From positions 186,001 through 250,000 of the forward strand of contig JALCME010000001.1 in assembly GCA_022648295.1 (NCBI GenBank): a DNA stretch of 64,000 bases, read 5' to 3'. Source of the DNA: Bacteroides sp. Lineage in GTDB: Bacteria > Bacteroidota > Bacteroidia > Bacteroidales > Bacteroidaceae. Each line of letters starts with the position of its first letter. Position 1 is the first letter of the stretch. The notes below the pieces were generated by a model. The model made no database searches and was not told the DNA's origin. It saw only the letters and a list, made by a program, of their open reading frames with translations. The translations under genes and the position numbers were made by a program. Below are positions 56,419 through 64,000 of this stretch, in pieces.

Positions 56419-56493
56419 ATGTTTTATAACACAAAAATAAGGCCATTTATTGAGATTATATTCAAGTTAGAGTATAAAGTATGTTTTATAACA
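56419..56493. repeat. Exact 13-bp direct repeats near the small-ORF promoter
   Basis: ATGTTTTATAACA occurs at 56419-56431 and 56481-56493, 62 bp apart. Each is nearly palindromic (TGTT-tt-ATAACA). The first copy directly adjoins the minus-strand -7 box at 56432 and covers the predicted start of transcription, as an operator would. Confidence 0.65.
56432..56439 (-). promoter_or_regulatory. -7 box for the 24-codon small ORF
   Basis: The minus strand reads TATTTTTG, an exact TAnnTTTG match, with transcription expected near 56425 and a leader of about 48 nt. Between here and 56735 there is AT-rich DNA with a doubtful 78-codon plus-strand frame and nothing else identifiable. Confidence 0.55.
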
Positions 56494-56735
56494 TATTTTT
56501 TGATATAAATCAACTATTTATAAGATTAAACAAACTATTTATATCGCTATTTGGCAGAAAACAGATAATTTGGCAGAAAGGACAATCTGTCAGAGAAGGT
56601 AAGATGACAATAAAAAAAACCACACCTGAAAACCCTCCCCTCATCCGATATCAAGCACTAAAGTGCCTTTATAGGAACAAAGACGATATGATTTTCAGAT
56701 GTAGTATTCACAAATAAAAAAGGTGAATCAATAAA

Positions 56736-58196
56736 TCACTTTTTCAGTGGTATCTGTTCCAACGTAGCCACTACAAAATCGTAGAATTTGGCTACGGAAG
56801 GGATATTAGCACGTTCGTTAGGTGAATGAGGAGAGCGTAAAGTCGGTCCAAAAGAAATCATATCCAAACTCGGATAAGTGGCACCAATTATGCCGCACTC
56901 TAATCCAGCGTGTATAACCTCAACAGCCGGTTCTACACCGAATTGCTGTTTGTATGACAACTTCATGGCGTGTAGAATAGGAGAATCTACATTAGGCTGC
57001 CAACCGGAATATTCTCCACTTTGTATCACTTTCATTCCAGCCATCGAAAAGCAAGAAACTAAACTATTAGCCAGAAACTCTTTCATAGTATCACACGAAC
57101 TACGTGCCAATATACATACCTCAACTTTTCCGATTCCAGCTTTTACTATAGAAAGATTGGAAGATGTCTCCACGGTATCGGGAACGATGGGTATCATCCT
57201 CATTACTCCATTCTGACAGGCTAGCAAGGAATCAATTAAATTATCTTGAATTTCCTCGGGAATAACAGTTGCAGGCATTTCCACCTGTTCTATTCTTAAT
57301 GAAATGCCACTTTCAATAGGAGTGTATTCTGCAGCAATTTCAAACTCATAATCCTTAATGAAATCTTCTAAACCCTCAGTATCCGAAGCATTAAATACAA
57401 GAACAGCATGAGCTTCACGGGGAATAGCATTGCGCATATTTCCACCCTCAAAACTTGACAGCTGGCAATCGAAGTCTATCAACATATCACGTATTATACG
57501 GGCCAGAAGTTTGTTAGCATTAGCACGCCCTTCATTTATTTCCAAACCGGAATGCCCTCCACGTAGACCTTTCAATGTAATCTTCATTGCAACAGAATCA
57601 GCAGTAACCTCCTCTTCCTTATAGTCCAAAAGAGCTGTTATATCTACACCTCCGGCACACCCAATATAAAGTTTCCCTTCTTCCTCAGAATCAAGATTCA
57701 ATAGAATCTCTCCTTTCAGCACATCCGACTTTAGACCGAAAGCTCCGCTCATGCCAGTCTCTTCATCTTTAGTAATCAAAGCTTCTAACGGTCCATGTTT
57801 CAAACCTTTAGATTCTAGCACTGCCATAATTGTGGCAACACCTAGGCCATCGTCAGCACCTAACGTAGTTCCTTTTGCTTTTACCCAATCACCATCAATA
57901 TATGTTTCAATGGGGTCTTTTGTAAAATCGTGAATAGTATCATTATTTTTTTGAGGTACCATGTCCATATGCGCCTGAAGAATAACGCTTTTACGATTTT
58001 CCATTCCCGGAGTGGCAGGCTTACGAATAATCACATTCCCTACTCCATCTACGAATGATTCTAAACCCAATCCTTTGCCAAAGTTAACCAAAAATTCTGT
58101 AATCTTTTCCACATGTCCGGATGGACGCGGAATTTGAGTCAGTGAATAGAAATGCTTCCACACATTTTGTGGCGCGAGTGATAAGATTGTACCCAT
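56736..58196 (-). CDS. pepD: Aminoacyl-histidine dipeptidase (PepD, M20 family)
   Basis: A 486-residue cytosolic metallopeptidase that cleaves Xaa-His and related dipeptides. Zinc and catalytic motifs: LQAHMDMVPQ, GTTLGADDGLGVA, TKDEETGMSGAFG, EVIHAGLECGIIG, and LRSPHSPNERANI. The ATG at 58196 (MGTILSLAPQNVWKHFYSLTQIPRPSGH) matches the family N-terminus; the frame extends eight codons upstream to 58220, into the -7 box at 58218-58225. Length is typical. Confidence 0.95.
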   Translation of the reverse strand: MGTILSLAPQNVWKHFYSLTQIPRPSGHVEKITEFLVNFGKGLGLESFVDGVGNVIIRKPATPGMENRKSVILQAHMDMVPQKNNDTIHDFTKDPIETYIDGDWVKAKGTTLGADDGLGVATIMAVLESKGLKHGPLEALITKDEETGMSGAFGLKSDVLKGEILLNLDSEEEGKLYIGCAGGVDITALLDYKEEEVTADSVAMKITLKGLRGGHSGLEINEGRANANKLLARIIRDMLIDFDCQLSSFEGGNMRNAIPREAHAVLVFNASDTEGLEDFIKDYEFEIAAEYTPIESGISLRIEQVEMPATVIPEEIQDNLIDSLLACQNGVMRMIPIVPDTVETSSNLSIVKAGIGKVEVCILARSSCDTMKEFLANSLVSCFSMAGMKVIQSGEYSGWQPNVDSPILHAMKLSYKQQFGVEPAVEVIHAGLECGIIGATYPSLDMISFGPTLRSPHSPNERANIPSVAKFYDFVVATLEQIPLKK

Positions 58197-58217
58197 AATT
58201 TTAAAAATTAGTTTTCG

Positions 58218-58225
58218 CAAATATA
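58218..58225 (-). promoter_or_regulatory. -7 box for pepD
   Basis: The minus strand reads TATATTTG, an exact TAnnTTTG match, 21 bp upstream of ATG 58196. It excludes the longer start. Confidence 0.65.
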
Positions 58226-58383
58226 TTGATTTTATCGCAATTACCCCAAAAATAGGTGTTTATTACTCTTAATATTTAGCAAAACCATCTAGCAATTTCA
58301 CTATGAAAGCAAAGATATCAAGTTTCACGTGAGCAGGTTTGTAAAAAGAAGCGGAATAAAATCAAAATAAGCATGGAAAGACA

Positions 58384-59367
58384 TTACTGAACACGATTTA
58401 CATATGAAAGATGCAGCCAGCCATACAAACCAAGAATAACAACTAACAACGTTTGGATTCCATGAACAATCAATGCAAAAACACTAGCATCCGTCACGTT
58501 GACCCCATAAAGCATCATCATGGTAATAACAGCAAAATGCCAAGGACCAGCTCCATTAGGCGTAGGAACTATAACAGCAAAAGTTCCTCCCACGAACATC
58601 ACCAATCCAGCCAAAAAGCCAAGATGTCCGGTAAAAGAAAAGCAATGAAAAGTAACATAAAAATGATAAAAATAACAGCCCCAGATCAAAATGGTATACA
58701 GAATAAACAAAGGAATATTCTCCACGTTCTTAAGAGAAAGCACACCCTCCCATATATTTAAAACAACCCCTTTAACCTTCTGGAAAAAGGAAAGAGCACT
58801 TAGTAGATGATAGAGCAGAATAATTACTCCTATGAAACAAAATAAGATGATATAAAACCAAATTGAAGTAAAGAGATGCATTAAAGAAGGTATCTTTGTT
58901 CCTGTTTCCTGAAAGAAAGTTTGAAAGATAGGCATTTGCACTAAAACAGTCACCCCGGTAATCAGTATCATGCAAAGAGTATCAACCAAACGCTCCGTAA
59001 CCACCGTACCCAATGATTTGGCAAAGGATACATTATCATATTTGGACAATATACCACAACGGGAAACCTCTCCTACCCGCGGCAGGACCAAATTGGTGGC
59101 ATACGAAACAAATATGGCATCTACACAATCACTTGTCTTAGGATAAGCATTAAGAGGTGCCAGCGTTTGCTTCCAACGCCAACCACGAAGGACATGACTC
59201 ATCACTCCAAAAAACAAAGATAATAGCATCCATTCCCAATTGATTCCATACAGAAGCACTTCCCGAGCGCGGCTAAAGTCAAAATCCCGGTAGACCCAAT
59301 AAAGAATAAAACCACCCAAAATGATCGGCAAAACGATCTTTAATGCCTTCCTAATCAGTTTATTCAT
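58384..59367 (-). CDS. Flippase-like membrane protein (lysylphosphatidylglycerol synthase TM family)
   Basis: A 327-residue inner-membrane protein with about eight transmembrane segments. Family features of UPF0104/LPG_synthase_TM are HVLRGWRWKQTLAPL, ATNLVLPRVGEVSRCGILSKYDNVSFAKSLGTVVTERLVDTLCM (read in part), and the C-terminal FAVIVPTPNGAGPWHFAVITMMMLYGV. There is no synthase domain fused to it. The family is thought to flip lipids; the substrate is unknown. Its promoter is divergent from that of rsmA. Confidence 0.88.
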   Translation of the reverse strand: MNKLIRKALKIVLPIILGGFILYWVYRDFDFSRAREVLLYGINWEWMLLSLFFGVMSHVLRGWRWKQTLAPLNAYPKTSDCVDAIFVSYATNLVLPRVGEVSRCGILSKYDNVSFAKSLGTVVTERLVDTLCMILITGVTVLVQMPIFQTFFQETGTKIPSLMHLFTSIWFYIILFCFIGVIILLYHLLSALSFFQKVKGVVLNIWEGVLSLKNVENIPLFILYTILIWGCYFYHFYVTFHCFSFTGHLGFLAGLVMFVGGTFAVIVPTPNGAGPWHFAVITMMMLYGVNVTDASVFALIVHGIQTLLVVILGLYGWLHLSYVNRVQ

Positions 59368-59398
59368 GTCGAATACTTCATTCTTCGTTTAAAAGACT

Positions 59399-59406
59399 TA
59401 CCTTTG
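59399..59406 (+). promoter_or_regulatory. -7 box for rsmA-mgtE
   Basis: TACCTTTG matches TAnnTTTG exactly, 31 bp upstream of the rsmA start. Confidence 0.6.
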
Positions 59407-59413
59407 TGAGCTG

Positions 59414-59421
59414 CAAAAGTA
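59414..59421 (-). promoter_or_regulatory. -7 box for the flippase-like gene
   Basis: The minus strand reads TACTTTTG, an exact TAnnTTTG match, 46 bp upstream of the start at 59367. It faces away from the rsmA box 7 bp to its left, so the two -7 boxes nearly touch and may compete. Confidence 0.55.
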
Positions 59422-59437
59422 ACGAAATTGTTGATAC

Positions 59438-60244
59438 ATGAGAGTAGTAAAACCTAAAAAGTTTCTAGGGCAACATTTTTTGAAAGATCAGAAAATAGCA
59501 CAAGATATTGCTGACACCGTAGACACCTGTCCAGAACTTCCTGTTTTAGAAGTAGGGCCAGGCATGGGAGTATTAACGCAATTTTTGATAAAGAAAGATC
59601 GTCAGATAAAAGTTGTAGAAGTAGATTATGAATCGGTTGCCTATTTACAGGAAACATATCCTTCTCTAAAAGAAAATATTATTGAAGATGATTTCTTGAG
59701 AATGGACCTGCAACATCTATTCAATGGAAAGCCCTTTGTGCTTACAGGTAACTATCCATACAATATTTCCAGCCAGATTTTTTTCAAGATGCTAGATAAC
59801 AAAGAGTTAATACCCTGTTGCACCGGAATGATACAAAAAGAAGTGGCTGAACGTATTGCATCGGGACCAGGAAACAAAACTTACGGCATATTAAGCGTAC
59901 TTATTCAAGCCTGGTATAAAGTAGAATATCTTTTTACGGTACACGAAAACGTATTTAACCCACCTCCGAAAGTTAAAAGTGCAGTTATTCGCATGATACG
60001 CAATGACACAACGAATTTAGGATGCAACGAAGTGCTCTTCAAACAAATTGTGAAAACGACTTTCAATCAACGCCGTAAAACGTTACGTAATTCAATAAAG
60101 CCGATACTCAGCAAGGACAATCCACTGACCGAAGATCCAGTTTTCAACAAACGCCCCGAACAACTTTCAGTACAAGAGTTTATCGACCTGACTAATCAGG
60201 TTGAAAAGGCACTAAAAATGATAGATAACCGAACTGATATTTAA
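59438..60244 (+). CDS. rsmA: 16S rRNA (adenine1518/1519-N6)-dimethyltransferase
   Basis: A 268-residue cytosolic enzyme (KsgA) that dimethylates two adjacent adenines in helix 45 of 16S rRNA with S-adenosylmethionine. The N-terminus KPKKFLGQHFLKDQKIAQDI, SAM motif LEVGPGMGVLTQFL, catalytic motif NYPYNISSQIFFKML and NPPPKVKSAVIRM, followed by TFNQRRKTLRNSIKP, are all present. It is followed 42 bp later by mgtE and probably co-transcribed. Confidence 0.96.
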   Translation: MRVVKPKKFLGQHFLKDQKIAQDIADTVDTCPELPVLEVGPGMGVLTQFLIKKDRQIKVVEVDYESVAYLQETYPSLKENIIEDDFLRMDLQHLFNGKPFVLTGNYPYNISSQIFFKMLDNKELIPCCTGMIQKEVAERIASGPGNKTYGILSVLIQAWYKVEYLFTVHENVFNPPPKVKSAVIRMIRNDTTNLGCNEVLFKQIVKTTFNQRRKTLRNSIKPILSKDNPLTEDPVFNKRPEQLSVQEFIDLTNQVEKALKMIDNRTDI

Positions 60245-60286
60245 TATAACCGTTCCACTAAAATAATCCTATAATTATAAGCAACT

Positions 60287-61627
60287 ATGGATGAAGAATT
60301 TATCAACCAGATAAAAAGTCTCATAGAACAAAAGAACCTTGAGGAAATGAAGATCCTTTTAGACGATTTGCATCCAGCAGACATTGCAGAATTATGTAAC
60401 GACCTGGACCCGGAAGAAGCCCGGTCCTTATATCGCTTACTGGACAATGAAACAGCTGCCGATGTCTTAATAGAAATGGACGAAGATGCGCGTAAAGAGT
60501 TCCTTGAAGTTTTGCCATCCGAAACAATTGCCAAACGCTTTGTGGATTATATGGACACTGACGACGCCGTAGACCTGATACGAGAATTGGATGAAGATAA
60601 ACAGGAAGAAGTCCTTTCACACATAGAAGACATAGAACAAGCTGGTGATATCGTCGACTTATTGAAATATGACGATGACACAGCTGGCGGTATAATGGGG
60701 CGTGAAATGGTCACTGTCAACGAAAATTGGAGTATGCCGGAATGCCTGAAGGAAATGCGTCTGCAAGCCGAACAACTGGATGAAATTTATTACGTCTATG
60801 TCATTGATGATGAAAATCGCCTGCAAGGTGTATTCCCTCTAAAGAAGATGATAACATCGCCTTCTGTATCCAAGGTAAAACATGTGATGAAAAAAGATCC
60901 CATTTCCGTTCATGTAGATACCCCGGTGGATGAAGTCGTACAGATTATAGAAAAATACGATTTAGTGGCGCTTCCAGTCGTAGACTCTATCGGAAGATTG
61001 TTAGGGCAAATCACGGTCGACGATGTAATGGATGAAGTCCGGGAACAATCCGAACGTGACTATCAGTTAGCTTCCGGTTTATCCCAAGACGTCGAAACTG
61101 CCGATAACGTAATGCGCCAGACAAGTGCTCGTTTACCTTGGTTACTAATCGGAATGATAGGTGGGATAGGGAACTCAATGATATTAGGAAATTTTGATAC
61201 GACATTTGCCGCTCATCCAGAAATGGCTCTGTACATTCCACTCATCGGTGGTACCGGTGGAAACGTAGGAACACAGTCATCTGCAATTATAGTACAGGGG
61301 CTTGCCAACAGTTCTTTAAACGCCAAAAACACGTTTAAACAAGTAGCCAAAGAATCAGTCGTAGCTTCCATCAACGCCACAATCATTTCTCTGTTAGTAT
61401 ATATATACAATTTCATTCGTTTTGGAGCCGCTGAAACTGTAACATTCTCAGTGTCTATCAGCCTGTTTGCAGTAGTCATGTTCGCTTCCATATTCGGGAC
61501 TCTTGTACCCATGACACTCGAAAAGCTCAAAATAGACCCTGCCATAGCAACCGGCCCATTTATTGCAATTACTAATGACATTATAGGCATGATGTTATAC
61601 ATGGGAATCACAACTCTTCTAGCCTAA
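60287..61627 (+). CDS. mgtE: Magnesium transporter MgtE
   Basis: A 446-residue magnesium channel. The acidic superhelical N domain (about 1-130; LDDLHPADIAELCNDLDPEEARSLYRLL) and two CBS domains (about 135-250; VKHVMKKDPISVHVDTPVDEVVQIIEKYDLVALPVVD) sense magnesium. Five transmembrane segments follow from about 280, with the pore sequence IPLIGGTGGNVGTQSSAIIVQGLA and FIAITNDIIGMMLYMGI. Length and order match the family. Confidence 0.96.
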   Translation: MDEEFINQIKSLIEQKNLEEMKILLDDLHPADIAELCNDLDPEEARSLYRLLDNETAADVLIEMDEDARKEFLEVLPSETIAKRFVDYMDTDDAVDLIRELDEDKQEEVLSHIEDIEQAGDIVDLLKYDDDTAGGIMGREMVTVNENWSMPECLKEMRLQAEQLDEIYYVYVIDDENRLQGVFPLKKMITSPSVSKVKHVMKKDPISVHVDTPVDEVVQIIEKYDLVALPVVDSIGRLLGQITVDDVMDEVREQSERDYQLASGLSQDVETADNVMRQTSARLPWLLIGMIGGIGNSMILGNFDTTFAAHPEMALYIPLIGGTGGNVGTQSSAIIVQGLANSSLNAKNTFKQVAKESVVASINATIISLLVYIYNFIRFGAAETVTFSVSISLFAVVMFASIFGTLVPMTLEKLKIDPAIATGPFIAITNDIIGMMLYMGITTLLA

Positions 61628-61748
61628 AAATGGGAAAAACAAAAAAAACTAAGAGAAAAAGTATGAAGTAATTGTTTTATTTCATTAATTTGTGAACAAT
61701 TGCAACATATAGGAAAAAAAACGTTTCTTAAAAAATATATTGAATACA

Positions 61749-63599
61749 ATGATGGACACTCATGACACTAATCTCCCCGAGAAATCGGCAGATTTAGAAG
61801 AAGAAAAGAAGGTTACAGAAGTTTCCGAACCGGCAACGTCGGAAACTTCAGCCGAAAAATTGATACAGAAAGAAAAGCCGGTGGAAACAACACATAAATT
61901 AAGTAAAGAAGATATTCTCAATAAACTAAAAGCTCTTTCTACCGACATCAATAATGCCGATAAACAAGAAATTGATAGCCTGAAACAAGCTTTCTATAAA
62001 TTACATAATGCAGAACAGGAGTCTGCTAAGAAACAATTTATTGAGAATGGAGGAGCTGAAGAGGATTTTACACCAAAAGCAGATGCAATAGAAGAAGAGT
62101 TTAAGAACGTGATGTCCGTCATTAAAGAAAAAAGGAGTCAATTATCGGTTGAGCAGGAAAAGCAAAAAGACCTCAATCTTCAAATTAAACTCTCTATTAT
62201 AGAAGAATTAAAAGAATTAGTAGAATCACCTGATGATCCAAACAAATCATATTCAGAGTTCAAAAAGCTACAGCAACAATGGAATGAAGTAAAACTCATT
62301 CCGCAAGCCAAAGTCAACGAATTATGGAGAAACTACCAATTATATGTAGAACAATTCTACGATCTATTAAAGTTAAATAATGAGTTCCGTGAATATGATT
62401 TTAAAAAGAACCTAGAAATAAAAACGCATCTTTGTGAAGCCGCCGAGAAATTGGCTGATGAGTCGGAAGTTGTTTCCGCATTCCACCAATTACAAAAGCT
62501 TCATCAGGAGTTCCGTGATACAGGCCCCGTGGCTAGAGAATTGCGGGATGAAATATGGTCACGCTTCAAAATAGCTTCAACAGCAGTAAACCGCCGTCAC
62601 CAACAGCATTTTGAAGCTTTAAAAGAAAGTGAACAACATAATCTTGATCAAAAGACCGTAATCTGCGAAATCATAGAAGCCATTGACTACAATGAACTTA
62701 CTAACTTTGCAGGATGGGACAATAAAACACAAGAAGTCATAGCCTTGCAAAAGAAATGGAAAACCATTGGCTTTGCTCCGCAAAAGATGAATGTAAAAGT
62801 CTTCGAACGATTCCGTAAAGGATGTGATATCTTCTTTCAAAAGAAAGGTGAATTTTTCAAGACTCTAAAAGAAGAAATGGGGCAAAATCTAGAAAAGAAG
62901 CGTACCTTATGTAATAAAGCCGAGGAATTGAAAGACAGCACTGACTGGAAAGTCACAGCAGATGAATTTGTCAAATTGCAAAAAGAATGGAAAACCATTG
63001 GGCCAGTAACAAAAAAGTATTCGGATATCATATGGAAACGTTTTATCACCGCATGTGATTATTTCTTCGAACAAAAGAATAAAGCAACCTCGTCCCAGCA
63101 TAATATCGAATTGAAAAATCTGGAACTGAAAAAGGAAATCATTGAAAAACTTTCAGCAATCAATGAAAATAGTAATGCAGAGGAAAGTAGTCAACTTGTC
63201 AAGGATCTAATGAAAGAATGGAATGCCATAGGCCATGTTCCATTCAAGGAAAAAGATAAACTGTATAAACAGTACCATGCGGAAATAGATAAACTGTTTG
63301 AACGTTTCAATATAAATGCATCAAACAAAAAATTAAGTAATTTCAAATTTTCGATTAGTACAATTCAAGAAAACACTCCTCAGGCTCTTTATAAAGAACG
63401 TGAAAAGCTGGCACGCATTTGTGAAAACATGAAGAATGAACTTCAAACTTATGAAAACAATTTAGGATTTTTAACTACCTCTTCTCAAAAAGGGAATAAC
63501 CTTTTGACTGAATTAAATCGCAAAGTCGAAAAGCTAAAAGCTGAAATAGATTTGGTACAGCAAAAGATTAAGGTAATTGATGAAAATATCCAAGGCTAA
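61749..63599 (+). CDS. DUF349-repeat protein
   Basis: A 616-residue, highly charged, helical protein without signal peptide. ATG 61749 or 61752 is the likely start; the open frame begins at a TTG at 61740. After an acidic tail (residues 1-60) come about five DUF349 repeats, each with a W-x6-P-like core (LQQQWNEVKLIPQAKVNELWRNYQLYVEQFYDLL; LQKKWKTIGFAPQKMNVKVFERFRKGCDIFF; LQKEWKTIGPVTKKYSDIIWKRFITACDYFF, each read in part). A coiled coil ends the protein (KVEKLKAEIDLVQQKIKVIDENI). Similar proteins are common in Bacteroidetes; function is not established. Confidence 0.9.
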   Translation: MMDTHDTNLPEKSADLEEEKKVTEVSEPATSETSAEKLIQKEKPVETTHKLSKEDILNKLKALSTDINNADKQEIDSLKQAFYKLHNAEQESAKKQFIENGGAEEDFTPKADAIEEEFKNVMSVIKEKRSQLSVEQEKQKDLNLQIKLSIIEELKELVESPDDPNKSYSEFKKLQQQWNEVKLIPQAKVNELWRNYQLYVEQFYDLLKLNNEFREYDFKKNLEIKTHLCEAAEKLADESEVVSAFHQLQKLHQEFRDTGPVARELRDEIWSRFKIASTAVNRRHQQHFEALKESEQHNLDQKTVICEIIEAIDYNELTNFAGWDNKTQEVIALQKKWKTIGFAPQKMNVKVFERFRKGCDIFFQKKGEFFKTLKEEMGQNLEKKRTLCNKAEELKDSTDWKVTADEFVKLQKEWKTIGPVTKKYSDIIWKRFITACDYFFEQKNKATSSQHNIELKNLELKKEIIEKLSAINENSNAEESSQLVKDLMKEWNAIGHVPFKEKDKLYKQYHAEIDKLFERFNINASNKKLSNFKFSISTIQENTPQALYKEREKLARICENMKNELQTYENNLGFLTTSSQKGNNLLTELNRKVEKLKAEIDLVQQKIKVIDENIQG

Positions 63600-63624
63600 C
63601 AAGAAGCTGTAAACAAGAAAATAA

Positions 63625-63665
63625 AAATAAATCCCGTGAGAATAATAATTCCGCGGGATTTATTT
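63625..63665. terminator. Bidirectional rho-independent terminator
   Basis: A perfect 12-bp inverted repeat AAATAAATCCCG / CGGGATTTATTT (63625-63636 and 63654-63665) with A- and T-rich flanks ends both the DUF349 transcript and the tRNA-Gln transcript. Confidence 0.9.
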
Positions 63666-63676
63666 ATTTGATTAAG

Positions 63677-63747
63677 TTGGGCTACCAAGATTCGAACTTG
63701 GAATGACAGGACCAGAATCTGTAGTGTTACCATTACACCATAGCCCA
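63677..63747 (-). tRNA. tRNA-Gln(CUG)
   Basis: The minus strand folds as a 71-nt cloverleaf. The acceptor TGGGCTA (5' end at 63747) pairs with TAGCCCA; the D arm is GTGT/ACAC; the T arm is CCAAG-TTCGAAT-CTTGG. The anticodon loop TTCTGGT gives anticodon CTG for CAG codons. The anticodon stem has an A-C mismatch at its loop end. The 3' CCA is not encoded. Confidence 0.93.
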
Positions 63748-63774
63748 AAAATGCGCTTGTTTTTTTTGCGAATG

Positions 63775-63782
63775 CAAAGATA
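63775..63782 (-). promoter_or_regulatory. -7 box for tRNA-Gln
   Basis: The minus strand reads TATCTTTG, an exact TAnnTTTG match, 28 bp upstream of the mature tRNA 5' end. Confidence 0.55.
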
Positions 63783-63929
63783 CGAAGTTTCTGAGAAACG
63801 CAAACAAAATCTATTATTTTTTTCTTCTAACAAAGCTAAGGTTCCATCTTTCAAAGAAATATATACCTAAAAAAAAACAAAAAATGAAAGAGTTTTTCTC
63901 TTTTCGACGTTTGATATTAGAAATCGCCG

Positions 63930-63937
63930 TATATTTG
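63930..63937 (+). promoter_or_regulatory. Promoter of the gene starting at 63964
   Basis: TATATTTG matches TAnnTTTG exactly; a TTTG -33 element lies at 63910-63913. The spacing is slightly short (16 bp). The start codon is 26 bp downstream of the -7 box. Confidence 0.6.
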
Positions 63938-63963
63938 TCAAATGTTTAATATAATAGGGTATA

Positions 63964-64000
63964 ATGAACGAAACAAAAGAACTCATTCAACAAATTACCG
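63964..64000 (+). CDS. Start of a gene cut by the window end, possibly rsfS
   Basis: Only twelve codons are visible, starting MNETKELIQQIT. It has a convincing upstream promoter. The start resembles that of ribosomal silencing factor RsfS in Bacteroides, but twelve residues are too few to be sure. Confidence 0.4.
   Translation, partial: MNETKELIQQIT

Noticed and set aside
56481..56717. A 78-codon plus-strand ORF in the gap before pepD
   Set aside because: No promoter box or ribosome site precedes it, composition is that of AT-rich intergenic DNA, and it overlaps one of the 13-bp repeats.
63672..63854. A 60-codon minus-strand ORF
   Set aside because: Its C-terminal part is the translation of the tRNA-Gln gene, a common false ORF.

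Overview
The window looks like a chromosomal segment of a gut Bacteroides or close relative (Bacteroidales). The signs are SusC/SusD pairs, many copies of the Bacteroides -7 promoter box TAnnTTTG, mostly weak Shine-Dalgarno sites, a nuo operon with fused nuoCD and no nuoEFG, AraC-controlled glycan genes, and families common in this order (alanine:cation symporter, PepD, DUF349, DUF1573, large alpha-2-macroglobulin). No insertion sequence, integrase, CRISPR array or rRNA was seen.

Region 1 (1-21.5 kb, almost all minus strand) is a rhamnose/pectin-type glycan utilisation block. It holds the 5' part of a secreted pectate-lyase-like gene, a GH2 beta-galactosidase-like enzyme and a SusC/SusD outer-membrane importer pair. 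An AraC-type regulator follows. Upstream of it is a seven-gene run encoding an acetylesterase-GH105 fusion, a GH106 alpha-L-rhamnosidase, L-rhamnulose kinase, L-rhamnose isomerase, a RhaT-type transporter, rhamnulose-1-phosphate aldolase and a second GH105. Together these would release rhamnose and unsaturated uronates from rhamnogalacturonan-like chains and channel rhamnose to DHAP and lactaldehyde. No lactaldehyde reductase gene is present here.

Region 2 (21.5-36.3 kb, plus strand) starts with a 0.7 kb divergent intergenic region carrying two unexplained repeat arrays. Then come dxs, trkA, a small and apparently damaged secreted-protein ORF, and the 10-gene nuo operon (A, B, CD, H, I, J, K, L, M, N). 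The operon ends in a strongly structured palindromic element.

Region 3 (36.3-48.9 kb) has a PAS-type sensor histidine kinase, a TonB-dependent receptor plus surface-lipoprotein pair, and a minus-strand three-gene cluster. That cluster encodes an ABC/SMC-like ATPase, a DUF4435 TOPRIM-like protein and an MscS-type channel. The first two resemble the AriA/AriB pair of PARIS phage defence and are the best candidate for an unusual system. An EamA transporter, a MeaB-type GTPase and a DUF1573 protein follow.

Region 4 (48.9-64 kb) has a 1914-residue alpha-2-macroglobulin-like protein without a visible thioester motif and a sodium:alanine symporter. An intergenic region here holds a 24-codon small ORF with a perfect Shine-Dalgarno and its own promoter. 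Then come PepD, a flippase-like membrane protein, rsmA, mgtE, a DUF349 protein, tRNA-Gln(CUG) and the first codons of a gene that may be rsfS.

All calls rest on reading the sequence and known family motifs. No database search was run.
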